This document shows positions 16,777-26,176 of a stretch of DNA of 64,000 nucleotides, piece after piece (within the stretch, counting starts at the first letter, position 1; each line of letters starts with the position of its first letter). The notes below the pieces were generated by a model, which was not told the DNA's origin, did not search any database, and saw only the letters and a program-made list of their open reading frames with translations. The DNA comes from Saprospirales bacterium (lineage in GTDB: Bacteria; Bacteroidota; Bacteroidia; Chitinophagales; Saprospiraceae): assembly GCA_007693915.1 (NCBI GenBank), contig RECS01000105.1, forward strand, positions 31,422 to 95,421, read 5' to 3'. Both the position numbers and the translations under genes were made by a program.

Positions 16777-18828
16777 TTATTGACTTTGATCCAGTTTTTT
16801 GACCATGGTTAAAATTGTCGCAATGGCGACTGTTTCTCCGGTTTCGTCATAAACATCAACCAGGTATTTTACGATTCCCTTAGCAATGTCGTCTTCACTT
16901 CTTTTCTCCTGATCTACTTTTTCTTTTACAGTTAATCGCACACCAATAGTGGCGCCTGCATATACAGGTTTGGTGAATCTACATTCCTCTAGTCCATAAT
17001 TAAGTAATACAGGTCCCTTTGCAGCATCCACAAATAAACCTGCTGCGGCAGAAAGTATAAAATATCCGTGAGCAACTCTTTTTTCAAAAATAGTACCATC
17101 CAGAGAGGTCTCGTCGGTATGCGCATAAAAGTGATCCCAACTGACATTGCCAAAATTAACTATGTCTGCCTCGGTTATGGTGCGCTTGTGAGTGATGACC
17201 GTTTCGCCAACTTCCAGTTCTTCAAAATGCTTTCTGAACAGGTGTTGACCAGGGTCTTTGTATTTTCCACCTACCTGATATTGTTGCGTAATTTCGGAAA
17301 GGGTAGTGGGTGACCCCTGAATAGCGCATCTTTGCATATAGTGTTTTACTCCACGCACTCCACCCATTTCTTCACCTCCACCGGCGCGACCCGGACCTCC
17401 GTGAACAAGAAGCGGCATAGGCGATCCATGCCCGGTACTTTCTTTAGCGCAATCCCGATTTAAAATAAGAATTCTCCCGTGATGAGATGCAGATCCAAGA
17501 GTGTATTCTCTTGCAATATTATTATCGTAGGTGGCAATTGAACTGACAAGCGAACCTTTCCCCATTTTAGCCAATTGTATGGCTTCATCCAGATTTTTAT
17601 AAGGAATGATCGTGCTCACTGGTCCAAAAGCTTCCACTTCGTGCACCGCTGTATTTTCAAAAGGTTTTTCCTCAATAAGTAAGACGGGAGAGATAAAAGC
17701 GCCTTTTTCTAGGTCACCACCCAATACCTTCAGGATTCCATTGTCACCGTAAACAACCTTAGCAGTTTTTCGCAATTCTGCAATTCTCTCTTGAACTTCT
17801 TTTACCTGTTCCTTTCCGGCGAGGGCTCCCATTCTAACACCTTCTACTCTTGGATCTCCAATAGTTGTTTTTTGTAACTGAGCACTCAATTGAAGCTGAA
17901 CTTCTTCCACCCATTTTTCTGGTACAATAATTCTCCTAATGGCAGTACATTTTTGTCCGCATTTAACGGTCATTTCTTTTCTTACCTCCTTAATGAAAAG
18001 GTCAAATTCAGCTGTGCCCGGAGCAGCATCAAGACCTAGTATTGAACTATTAAGCGAATCAGCCTCCATATTAAAAGGGACTGCCTCAGAAATGATGCGT
18101 GGATGAGATTTAAGCATCCGACCGGTATCTGCTGAACCGGTAAAAGTTACTACATCTTGTGATTCAACACTGTCGAGTAGTGTTCTTGCCGAACCACATA
18201 TGAGTTGTAGAGCGCCTTCCGGAAGTATTTTTGATTTAATGATATCCCTCACCATCGCTTCAGTAAGATATGAAGTAAGTGTTGCAGGCTTAACTACCGC
18301 GGGTACACCGGCGAGTAGATTAACTGCAATCTTTTCCAACATACCCCAAATGGGGAAGTTAAAAGCATTGATGTGTACAGCTACCCCCTCTTTAGGAACC
18401 ATAATGTGATGTCCGATAAAAGTATTTCCCTTGGATAGAGGGGCATGTTCTCCATCAATATAATAGGGTTGGTCAGGGAATTTTTTTCTCAAAGAGGCAT
18501 TGGCGAAAAGATTTCCGATTCCACCTTCAATATCAATCCAACTATCTATTTTGGTAGCCCCAGTTTGATAGGATACAGTATAGTACTTATCTTTCATTGA
18601 AAAAAGGTGGAGTGCAAGAGCTTTGATCATCCTTCCTCTTTCCTGAAAAGTCATTTTTCTCAGGGCGGGGTTTCCTTTTTTTCTACTGTAATCTAGCACC
18701 TGACCGAAGTCAATGCCTTCAGTAGAAGCATAACTAATGAGTTGTCCATTGGAAGCATCCACAAGAGGTGTACCATCGCCTGCGCCTTCCGTCCATTGTC
18801 CTAAAATGTAATTACCGACTTTATTCAT
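16777..18828 (-). CDS. paaZ: PaaZ: oxepin-CoA hydrolase / 3-oxo-5,6-dehydrosuberyl-CoA semialdehyde dehydrogenase
   Basis: 683 residues with two domains. Residues ~1-520 are an aldehyde dehydrogenase: VHINAFNFP, PVVK-type cofactor loop AVVKPA, general base Glu255 (NMEAD) and nucleophile Cys294 (GQKCTAIRR). Residues ~535-683 are an R-specific MaoC-type hydratase with Asp565 and His570 in WDHFYAH. These four positions match the E. coli PaaZ residues (256, 295, 561, 566) within a few places. PaaZ opens the oxepin ring of phenylacetyl-CoA catabolism and oxidises the aldehyde. The other paa genes are absent from the window. It is the first gene of a three-gene operon with a promoter ~60-90 bases upstream. 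Confidence 0.92.
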   Translation of the reverse strand: MNKVGNYILGQWTEGAGDGTPLVDASNGQLISYASTEGIDFGQVLDYSRKKGNPALRKMTFQERGRMIKALALHLFSMKDKYYTVSYQTGATKIDSWIDIEGGIGNLFANASLRKKFPDQPYYIDGEHAPLSKGNTFIGHHIMVPKEGVAVHINAFNFPIWGMLEKIAVNLLAGVPAVVKPATLTSYLTEAMVRDIIKSKILPEGALQLICGSARTLLDSVESQDVVTFTGSADTGRMLKSHPRIISEAVPFNMEADSLNSSILGLDAAPGTAEFDLFIKEVRKEMTVKCGQKCTAIRRIIVPEKWVEEVQLQLSAQLQKTTIGDPRVEGVRMGALAGKEQVKEVQERIAELRKTAKVVYGDNGILKVLGGDLEKGAFISPVLLIEEKPFENTAVHEVEAFGPVSTIIPYKNLDEAIQLAKMGKGSLVSSIATYDNNIAREYTLGSASHHGRILILNRDCAKESTGHGSPMPLLVHGGPGRAGGGEEMGGVRGVKHYMQRCAIQGSPTTLSEITQQYQVGGKYKDPGQHLFRKHFEELEVGETVITHKRTITEADIVNFGNVSWDHFYAHTDETSLDGTIFEKRVAHGYFILSAAAGLFVDAAKGPVLLNYGLEECRFTKPVYAGATIGVRLTVKEKVDQEKRSEDDIAKGIVKYLVDVYDETGETVAIATILTMVKKLDQSQ

Positions 18829-18885
18829 TTGGGTAGTTATTTTTAAATTGTTATCCTAATAAAATGGGAAATTCAAATGAGAGTT

Positions 18886-18917
18886 CAAAAGTACGAATTT
18901 GATATGAGTTGAACAAA
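18886..18917 (-). promoter_or_regulatory. Promoter of the paaZ operon
   Basis: Minus strand: TTTG, 20 bases, then TACTTTTG, fitting the Bacteroidota TTTG / TAnnTTTG arrangement. It is the only full-length match seen upstream of paaZ. Confidence 0.55.
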
Positions 18918-19195
18918 TATTCCTACATTCAAAGCCTAGATAAAAGTGATTACAAATTCAGGGGAAAAGTATCCCAAAAATGGATTAACACTCATTGCTA
19001 TGTTGCGGCATTAATTGTTTTTGCGAATCCATCATCTCTCAAACCATGTTAATCCAAATAGGGACGAAAATATGGCTAAAGGTTATTTTGTTTTAAAATG
19101 AAATTTTCCTCAAACTTCAAGTCAAAAAAGCTTTACAAACTTTAAAGATCTCTTTAACTCTTTAGCTCAGGACATCGCTATATAAACTCAAAATC
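18918..19195. repeat. Intergenic stretch with a 9-bp inverted repeat (arms at 18982 and 19047)
   Basis: Together with the promoter this gap exceeds 360 bases. GGATTAACA (18982-18990) and TGTTAATCC (19047-19055) are perfect inverted arms enclosing 56 bases, which could be a very small decayed transposable element or an operator. Nothing else is recognised here: no ORF and no T-tract hairpin. Confidence 0.4.
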
Positions 19196-21319
19196 TCACC
19201 CAATTCTCCCCAACAGACCTCTTTTTTTGTCCCCTTCTATGAGTTTTTTGATAAGTAAATTATCCGGGTGAGTCAATTCCGGATCTCTTTCCAAAATGAC
19301 TTTTGCAATTTTACGTGCGGCTTGCAGTATCTCGATATCGCGAGCGAGGTTGGCTACTTTGAGTTCGAGGTCACCGCTTTGACGGGTTCCTTCTATTTCT
19401 CCGGGTCCTCGGAGCTTCAGGTCTTCATCGGCAATGACGAAACCGTCATTGGTACTGCACATGATTTCCATTCGTTTGCGAGCAACTTTGGTGAGTTTGT
19501 AACCTGTCATGAGAATACAGTGACTTTGTTCGGCTCCCCGACCAACTCGGCCCCTTAGCTGATGGAGCTGAGACAAACCAAATCGCTCGGCATTCTCAAT
19601 GACCATTACTGAGGCATTGGGAACGTTGACTCCCACTTCAATTACAGTAGTAGAGACAAGTATATTGGTTCTACCCTCCACAAAGCGCTGCATTTCATAA
19701 TCCTTGTCTTCTGGTTTCATTTTGCCGTGGACTACGCCAATCTGATACTGAGGTCTTGGGAATTGACCGAGCAACGCCTCGTAGCCATCATTCAAATTGG
19801 AGAGATCGAGTTTTGCTGATTCCTCGATCAGGGGATACACTACATAAATCTGTCTTCCCTTAGCGATTTCTGATTTAAGAAAACTGTTTAATCGAGCACG
19901 GTATTTGTCCCTTGTTTGAGTGGTTTTGATAGGTTTTCTTCTAGGAGGGAGTTCGTCAATGACGGATATGTCGAGGTCTCCGTATAGTGTCATAGCGAGG
20001 GTTCTCGGGATGGGCGTAGCAGTCATTACCATAACATGGGGAGGAATACTGCCAGCTTTTTTCCATAGTTTAGCGCGCTGTTCTACACCAAAGCGGTGTT
20101 GCTCGTCAATAATTACCAAACCCAAGCTTTTAAAAACAACAGGATCTTCAATAACTGCGTGGGTGCCGATCAGCAAATTGACATCTCCTTTATCCAGATC
20201 TTCTAGTATTTGTTTTCTTTTCTTCCCTTTTACTGTACCACTAAGGAATTCTGCTCTAAGACCTATTCTTTTAAATTGTTCAGATATTTTTGAAAAGTGT
20301 TGACTTGCCAGAATCTCCGTAGGTGCCATCATGCAAGACTGAAAACCATTATCTACAGCTAAGAGGATAGCCATGACTGCCACTATAGTTTTTCCGCTGC
20401 CCACATCTCCCTGAACTAGTCTGTTCATTTGGATACCAACAGATGTGTCTTTTCTGATTTCTTTAATTACCCTTTTTTGTGCACCCGTCAGCTCAAAGGG
20501 GAGTTCATTGTTAAAATAGGTGTTGAAGTAATGTCCAACCTCCTTAAACACGTAACCTTTGAGTAGCTTCTTCCTACTTGTCATCCTAAACAACATCTGT
20601 AATTGCATCTCAAATAATTCCTCAAATGCAAGGCGCTTACGGGCAGCTTCCAATTGCATATTGTCTATAGGGAAATGGATTGCTTTTATGGCTTCGAATT
20701 TAGAGGTCAGCCTGAATTTGTTAAGCAAGTATTCTGGCAGAGTTTCAGGTATGTCCTGTACATTAAGTTTGCTTATGATCTCCTGAGTAATCCGTCGTAT
20801 TCCCCTAGTATCGAGTCCTCGACTATTCAGTTTTTCTGTACTGGAATAAACAGGTTGGAGGCCGGTTTTTCTCTTGTTATCTGTAGTTGTTGGATCAATT
20901 ATTTCCAATTCCGGATGAGCTAAGGTCTTTTGTCGATTAAAAAAGCCAAGCCTTCCGAAAATGATGACTCTCAATCCGGGTCTGATTACTTTTTCTAGAC
21001 GACTTGCTCCTTGGAACCAAATCAAAGAGAGGGTTCCGGTCTCATCGGCAAATATGGCATTTAACCTTTTTTTTCTGGCTACACCTGTTGTGTTTACCTG
21101 TTTTATGACCCCTTTTAATTGCACATGGGCACCCTCATCGAAAATTTCCTTTACTGTTTGAAATTGTGTTCTATCAATATAGCGAAAAGGAAAATCCAAT
21201 AGCATATCAGCCTGAGTAAAGATTTGCTTTTCTTTTTTTAATAATTCAGCTTTAGCCGGACCCACTCCCTTTACATAAGTGAGCTCCTCCATTAGCTTTT
21301 TTGAACCGGCGGCATGCAT
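19196..21319 (-). CDS. recG: ATP-dependent DNA helicase RecG
   Basis: 707 residues, the normal RecG length. The N-terminal wedge/OB domain (TYVKGVGPAKAELL, then VQLKGVIKQV) binds branched DNA. The superfamily 2 motor follows with Walker A GDVGSGKT, DEQHRFG (motif II with the RecG-type Gln), VMTATPIPRTLA (III), VVHGKMKP, VSTTVIEVGVNVPN and QLRGRVGRG (VI). It remodels stalled replication forks and Holliday junctions. It is transcribed divergently from rbfA. Confidence 0.96.
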   Translation of the reverse strand: MHAAGSKKLMEELTYVKGVGPAKAELLKKEKQIFTQADMLLDFPFRYIDRTQFQTVKEIFDEGAHVQLKGVIKQVNTTGVARKKRLNAIFADETGTLSLIWFQGASRLEKVIRPGLRVIIFGRLGFFNRQKTLAHPELEIIDPTTTDNKRKTGLQPVYSSTEKLNSRGLDTRGIRRITQEIISKLNVQDIPETLPEYLLNKFRLTSKFEAIKAIHFPIDNMQLEAARKRLAFEELFEMQLQMLFRMTSRKKLLKGYVFKEVGHYFNTYFNNELPFELTGAQKRVIKEIRKDTSVGIQMNRLVQGDVGSGKTIVAVMAILLAVDNGFQSCMMAPTEILASQHFSKISEQFKRIGLRAEFLSGTVKGKKRKQILEDLDKGDVNLLIGTHAVIEDPVVFKSLGLVIIDEQHRFGVEQRAKLWKKAGSIPPHVMVMTATPIPRTLAMTLYGDLDISVIDELPPRRKPIKTTQTRDKYRARLNSFLKSEIAKGRQIYVVYPLIEESAKLDLSNLNDGYEALLGQFPRPQYQIGVVHGKMKPEDKDYEMQRFVEGRTNILVSTTVIEVGVNVPNASVMVIENAERFGLSQLHQLRGRVGRGAEQSHCILMTGYKLTKVARKRMEIMCSTNDGFVIADEDLKLRGPGEIEGTRQSGDLELKVANLARDIEILQAARKIAKVILERDPELTHPDNLLIKKLIEGDKKRGLLGRIG

Positions 21320-21338
21320 ACTTGTTTATGGTTTTTAA

Positions 21339-21372
21339 TTTGTGTGTAAATGTGTTTTTTTAACTACATTTG
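21339..21372 (+). promoter_or_regulatory. Promoter of rbfA
   Basis: TTTG (21339-21342), 22 bases, then TACATTTG (21365-21372), within the spacing accepted for Bacteroidota promoters. It lies in the recG/rbfA divergent gap. Confidence 0.5.
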
Positions 21373-21448
21373 CGGTCAAAATTAAGAATAACCTCAGAAA
21401 TGGGTGGTTAACTTAAACCATTTTACAAAAAAAACTTAAGGTAATTAC

Positions 21449-21823
21449 ATGGCATCAAAAAGACAATTGCAGGTAGCAGAGACGATTAAAAGACATTTCA
21501 GCGTAGTATTACAAAGAGAGGGCTATCTAATTTATGGATCAGAACCATTAGTGACAGTCACCGGTGTGAGTATAACTCCTGATCTGAGTCAAGCAAGTAT
21601 CTATTTGTCTATTTACAATGTCGCTAAAAAAGAAAATGTGATTGAAGCTGTTTCACACCACGGAACTAAATTACGTCAGTCACTCGCCTCAAGAGTTAGA
21701 AAGCATATGCGTCGAGTGCCTTTTCTCGAATTTCATTTGGATGAATTACTGGATGAAATGGAAAAAGTAGATAACTTATTTGAACGTCTTTATGCAGAGG
21801 ACCAAATGGGGGAAGAAGAGTAA
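21449..21823 (+). CDS. rbfA: 30S ribosome-binding factor A
   Basis: 124 residues. The KH-fold RbfA pattern is clear: RQLQVAETIKRHFSVVLQ at the N-terminus, VTVTGVSITPDLSQASIYLS in the centre and RRVPFLEFHLDE near the end. It helps mature the 5' end of 16S rRNA and is released before translation. The gene is alone with its own promoter. The following saccharopine-dehydrogenase-like gene is 55 bases away and may be cotranscribed. Confidence 0.95.
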   Translation: MASKRQLQVAETIKRHFSVVLQREGYLIYGSEPLVTVTGVSITPDLSQASIYLSIYNVAKKENVIEAVSHHGTKLRQSLASRVRKHMRRVPFLEFHLDELLDEMEKVDNLFERLYAEDQMGEEE

Positions 21824-21878
21824 ATAGACCGGTTGATCATGGACTAAATCATGTTAATAAAGTGAAATTTTCTTAAAA

Positions 21879-23213
21879 ATGAGTACAATCTTAGTTATTG
21901 GTGCCGGAAGGTCTTCCTCTGCACTCATCAATTATTTATTGGATCAATGCAGTAGAAACAACTGGCAGCTTATTGTTGCTGACATGGATCTCGAAATGGC
22001 AAAGGCCCGAATAGGTAATAATGCTGTAGGTAAAGCAGTTCAGGTGGATATAATGGATATCAATTCCAGAAGAGAGTTGATCAAAGAGTCTGATTTGGTA
22101 ATTTCACTTTTGCCGGCTTTCTTACATACCAAAGTAGCAAGAGATTGTCTGGAATATAGCAAGCATCTGGTTACAGCTAGTTATGTTTCTTCAGAAATGC
22201 ATGAGCTGGCGGAAAAGGCCCGAAATAAAGGTTTGATGTTTATGGGTGAAATGGGTCTTGATCCCGGAATTGACCATATGTCAGCCATGGAAAAACTAGA
22301 TGAAATCAAGGCTGATGGGGGCAATGTTCATTCTTTCAAGTCCTATACCGGTGGATTGATTGCTCCTGAATCCGACGACAATCCCTGGCACTATAAATTT
22401 ACCTGGAACCCCAGAAATGTGATACTAGCAGGACAGGGTACAGCACAGTTTTTAAAAAACGGCAGGTTTAAGTATATTCCATATAACAGATTATTTACCC
22501 GTTACGATCTGGTGGATATTCAGGGTATGGGATCCTATGAAATGTATCCCAACAGAGATTCTCTTTTGTATCGCTTTGCCTATAATATTGAGGATATCCC
22601 TACTATAATCAGAGGAACTTTAAGACACAAAGGCTTTTGCGATGCCTGGAACGTTTTTATAAGGCTTGGATTGACAGACGATACTTACCCTATTGTGAAC
22701 AGTGAATATTTGACTTACAAAGAATTTGTTCAGGCCTATCTGCTTGATGATTCCAACCGCCCTCTAGTTGAAAAAGTTGCTGATTTTATAGGTGTTCATA
22801 AGCATTCAGAGGTAATGAAAAAGATAGAGTGGACAGGCTTGTTCAGCGATGAAAAAATTGGCATCTCAAATGCCACACCTGCTAAAATTCTTGAACATCT
22901 TTTAAGAGGTAAATGGAATCTAAAACCAGAGGATAAGGATATGATCATCATGCAGCATGAATTTGAATACACCTTGGGTGATAAAGCTAAAAAGTTAACT
23001 TCTACCATGATTCTTAAAGGTGAAAATGCTGAGGATACTGCCATGAGCAAACTGGTGGGATTGCCTTTGGCTATATTTGTCACTTTATTTCTTAAAGGTA
23101 CTCCTTTTTCTACGGACTCAAGTATTCCGGTAAAACGAGAGATTTATGCTCCAGTACTCAAAGAGCTTGAAGAGCATGGAGTTATTTTTAAGGAGAAGAT
23201 TGAGGATATGTAG
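21879..23213 (+). CDS. Saccharopine dehydrogenase-like oxidoreductase
   Basis: 444 residues. The N-terminal Rossmann domain starts STILVIGAGRSSSALI (GxGxxxS form). DLVISLLPAFLH, VTASYVSSEM and GEMGLDPGIDHMSAM are hallmarks of the saccharopine dehydrogenase/reductase family. The latter carries the conserved DPG.DH loop. The C-terminal saccharopine-dehydrogenase domain follows (LRHKGFCDAWN, CDAWN-like). Expected chemistry is reversible NAD(P)-dependent conversion of saccharopine in lysine metabolism, in keeping with the amino-acid catabolic genes nearby. Direction and cofactor cannot be read from the sequence. Confidence 0.87.
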   Translation: MSTILVIGAGRSSSALINYLLDQCSRNNWQLIVADMDLEMAKARIGNNAVGKAVQVDIMDINSRRELIKESDLVISLLPAFLHTKVARDCLEYSKHLVTASYVSSEMHELAEKARNKGLMFMGEMGLDPGIDHMSAMEKLDEIKADGGNVHSFKSYTGGLIAPESDDNPWHYKFTWNPRNVILAGQGTAQFLKNGRFKYIPYNRLFTRYDLVDIQGMGSYEMYPNRDSLLYRFAYNIEDIPTIIRGTLRHKGFCDAWNVFIRLGLTDDTYPIVNSEYLTYKEFVQAYLLDDSNRPLVEKVADFIGVHKHSEVMKKIEWTGLFSDEKIGISNATPAKILEHLLRGKWNLKPEDKDMIIMQHEFEYTLGDKAKKLTSTMILKGENAEDTAMSKLVGLPLAIFVTLFLKGTPFSTDSSIPVKREIYAPVLKELEEHGVIFKEKIEDM

Positions 23214-23314
23214 CGGGAGAAGTAGGTTTGATGTGTTTGAGAAGAAATTGTTTCTTCGAGTGAAAAGTATTAAAATTAGTCATATAATTTAAAGCCTGAA
23301 CTTTTGTGATTCTA

Positions 23315-23710
23315 TTATTTTCCGGGAAGAAAAATATTTGTATTAAATATTTTTACCATTTTCCTAAGGATTTGAATGACTTCCTTTTCACTCATTTCTA
23401 TGACCGTAGCAATAAATTTAATTTCTTGCCCAAGATCATACATTTTAAGTATCAAATTTTGTCTTTCTTCTTGTCTCTTCTTATGCTTTCCTTTTAGGGA
23501 TACGGTTTCTAATGCACTATTTGAAATCCGGACATTGGTTAAATATTCATCGTATTGTTGTTTAGTGGTTGCGTCCATTTTGTCGTAATTTAATTTTTCA
23601 TTTAATTGACTAAGTCTCTTTGCTCTATATTTTTTAGGCAAGTTAGTATTTTTTAAAAAATAAATCCATTCGTCCAGTGAAGTTATTGCAATATCATCAA
23701 AATTGTTAAC
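23315..23710 (-). pseudogene. C-terminal remnant of an Rpn-family (PD-(D/E)XK) nuclease/transposase-like gene
   Basis: The ORF track gives 108 residues from a TTG. Reading upstream in the same frame to the TAA at 23711 adds about 23 residues (TSLDEWIYFLKN...). The combined segment LDEWIYFLKN...LNEKLNYDKMD...YDEYL...KKRQEERQNLILKMYDLG, followed by a short helix-turn-helix-like end, matches the C-terminal half of Rpn/PDDEXK_2 proteins. The whole N-terminal nuclease domain is missing, so this is a truncated remnant. Such genes move frequently, which fits a past insertion or loss here. Confidence 0.7.
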
Positions 23711-23958
23711 TTATTTCAAGTACCCTTCAGGAAAAATTTCAGAAGGGTATTCACAAGAGAACTTCTTTTTTTAAACCCAACTACTTATCTACTTGATCCT
23801 ATTTAAACATCCAGAATTCAAGCTATTGGTTTAATTAATTTTTTGAAAGCTTTTTATCCTTTCATCTGACAAAGGAGATTTTTATAAATAACCATCAGCT
23901 TTTCAAAAAAATGTTCAATTTTGTATTCTATTTTAATAGTATTGGGGCTAAACACTGA
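23711..23958. other. Intergenic region with hairpin 23721-23749
   Basis: TACCCTTC (23721-23728) and GAAGGGTA (23742-23749) form an 8-bp stem with a 13-base loop. There is no immediate T tract, so it is at best a weak terminator. The rest is AT-rich without a recognised gene and may be further debris of the Rpn gene. Confidence 0.4.
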
Positions 23959-25296
23959 ATGAATAAAAGCAAGTACATAAAAAAAATCTTCTCCTCCTCC
24001 ACAGATGTCAATGCTATGCAAACGGCGGCTTTTATCCGCTTTGCGCTGGTATGGGCGATTTATATCGCTTTGGCTCAATCCGATACTCCACTTGAATGGA
24101 TTGGAAGGTATGAGTTGTTCATTTTTTTGGCAAATCTATTTGCATTTGCGCTTCTCAACGGTGGAAAAAATGCAGTGCTCAATTACGACTTTGGGGAAGA
24201 TGACGAAAAATTATCTGCACTTTTGGCAGGTGCTTTTGTAGTTTTCTCGGCTGCTGGCATTCTATTATCCACTATATTTTTGTTGGTGAGTTTGTGGCAT
24301 GAATCCATTCCATCACTCTCAGGAATGGTGGATTTTCGCTACTATTTGGCAGCTTTTATTTTTCTTTTGGTTTCCTCCTCTGTACTTGATTTTTTTCTTT
24401 TACTAAAGAAAAGGTTTAAGTGGATCATAAGTCAGGCCGTGTTTTTCAACGCATTAACGGTAGTGGCAGTCATTGTGGCTGTGATTTATTTCAAGAGTCT
24501 TGAATTGGCCTTTTTGCTGATGGCTGTAGTTTTGTTTTTACAGACCGTATTGGTTTTGATGTTTTGTAGGTCGGGCTTTAGGCAGTTGTATTTATTTGAT
24601 TTTACCTCTTTTTTGAAAAAAGGTTTTTTGCCCTTGACTTTATTTGCCCTATTGGGTGGATTATCCAATTATATTGATGGATTTTTGGTGCTCATTCTAT
24701 CGGGATCGGAGGAGTTGTTCGCCGTATTTCGATATGGAGCAAGAGAGTTGCCCGTTTCAGTTTTGCTAACGGGGGGGCTAGTCAGTGCCATGGTTCCGCT
24801 CGCAGTGAGCGACAAGTTATTGGCTTCACAAAAACTTAAACGAGAAATGGCCACTTTGTATCATCAACTCTTTCCCCTCACCATTGGTCTTGTGCTGCTG
24901 AGTCCATGGATTTATCCCTTGGTTTTTAGCTCAGATTTTGCAGCCTCAGCCGGAATTTTTAATATTTATCTGCTACTATTATTCAGTCGACTGTTGATGC
25001 CTCAGGTATATCTTTACGCTTTTAAGAAAAACAAGATTTTGTTGATTGCTGCAGGCATCGAGATAGTAGTAAATTTCAGTCTCAGTTTGTGGTGGTATTC
25101 ATTGTATGGAATATATGGTATCGCCTGGGCATCAGTAATCGCTTATATGTCCTCTAAATGCGTGATGCTGTATTATCTTTCAGTCAAAGAAAAAATTGAG
25201 ATTAAGGAGCTGGTTCTCGTGCGTCCATATTTTATTTATGGATTGGTATTGGTCCTAGCTTATTTGATTTCATTGCTTTATACCACGCCCATATAG
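23959..25296 (+). CDS. Polysaccharide flippase (MOP/Wzx-like membrane protein)
   Basis: 445 residues with about 12 hydrophobic segments spread over the whole length and short charged loops, the profile of MOP-superfamily exporters (Wzx/MurJ/MATE). The N-terminal half carries ALLNGGKNAVLNYDFGE, and the pattern of Gly and Asn near helix ends resembles O-antigen or lipid-linked oligosaccharide flippases. The exact cargo is unknown. No glycosyltransferases lie beside it. It ends 8 bases before prmC, so the two genes are likely one transcript. Confidence 0.78.
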   Translation: MNKSKYIKKIFSSSTDVNAMQTAAFIRFALVWAIYIALAQSDTPLEWIGRYELFIFLANLFAFALLNGGKNAVLNYDFGEDDEKLSALLAGAFVVFSAAGILLSTIFLLVSLWHESIPSLSGMVDFRYYLAAFIFLLVSSSVLDFFLLLKKRFKWIISQAVFFNALTVVAVIVAVIYFKSLELAFLLMAVVLFLQTVLVLMFCRSGFRQLYLFDFTSFLKKGFLPLTLFALLGGLSNYIDGFLVLILSGSEELFAVFRYGARELPVSVLLTGGLVSAMVPLAVSDKLLASQKLKREMATLYHQLFPLTIGLVLLSPWIYPLVFSSDFAASAGIFNIYLLLLFSRLLMPQVYLYAFKKNKILLIAAGIEIVVNFSLSLWWYSLYGIYGIAWASVIAYMSSKCVMLYYLSVKEKIEIKELVLVRPYFIYGLVLVLAYLISLLYTTPI

Positions 25297-25304
25297 TTTT
25301 TTTT

Positions 25305-26132
25305 ATGCAAAAAAAGTATTTAAAATCTTTGGAGGAAGTTTTTGATAAAAGAGAAGCTAAAGCCATGATTCGTGCCCTGTTGGAAGATCTTGAATGGGAT
25401 GGATTGCCCTGCATTCAATTAGCTGAAAAAGATCAAGAGAAGTTGTTGGAATCTGCTGTTGCAAAAATTATTCAAGGTATTCCGCTACAATACATAACTG
25501 GCAAGGCTAATTTTTACGGACGCTTTTTTAAGGTGGATGAAAACGTATTAATACCTCGGCCGGAGACTGAAGAATTAGTATATTATGCCTTGAAAAAAAT
25601 CCCTAAAAATGAACAACTCAATATTTTGGATGTTGGCACAGGCAGTGGTTGCATAGCCATTACCATTGCTATAGAAAGACCTGATTTGACTGTTTATGCT
25701 CTTGAAGTTAGTCTCGAAGCCTTGGATATAGCGATGAAAAATGTAGAGAAATTGGGTGTCAAAAATATGAAGTTTATCCACGCTGATTTTTTACATAATG
25801 ACTCTTGGTTCATAGATTTACCGAAATTTGATGTTTTAATCAGCAATCCCCCTTATATATGTTCTAAAGAGAAAAATAATATGAGTAAGTCTACTCTGGA
25901 AGAAGAACCCCATCTCGCACTTTTTGCTCCAGATAAAGATGTTTTGGCTTTCTACAGAATGATTGCAGAGTTGATGCCAGCAATCATGAATAAAAATTCC
26001 TATCTTTTTATGGAGATCAATGAATTCAGGTCAAAAGAAACAATGAAAGTTTTTGAAGAAATAGCGAAAAGGGTAAAGCTCATTCAGGATATGCAGGGAA
26101 AGGATCGGATGCTGGAAGTAAAAGTTAATTAG
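25305..26132 (+). CDS. prmC: Release factor glutamine N5-methyltransferase
   Basis: 275 residues. The N-terminal helical domain (PLQYITGKANFYGRFFKVDENVLIPRPETE) is the classic PrmC linker. The SAM loop is DVGTGSGCIA (about 109-118) and the catalytic NPPY is at 181-184, which positions the glutamine of the release-factor GGQ loop. It methylates RF1 and RF2 so that peptide release is efficient. It lies 8 bases after the flippase gene. Confidence 0.94.
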   Translation: MQKKYLKSLEEVFDKREAKAMIRALLEDLEWDGLPCIQLAEKDQEKLLESAVAKIIQGIPLQYITGKANFYGRFFKVDENVLIPRPETEELVYYALKKIPKNEQLNILDVGTGSGCIAITIAIERPDLTVYALEVSLEALDIAMKNVEKLGVKNMKFIHADFLHNDSWFIDLPKFDVLISNPPYICSKEKNNMSKSTLEEEPHLALFAPDKDVLAFYRMIAELMPAIMNKNSYLFMEINEFRSKETMKVFEEIAKRVKLIQDMQGKDRMLEVKVN

Positions 26133-26176
26133 TGTTGATTGGACCCTGTTAAAAGGTTACTCTGTAAAGCTTTCTG

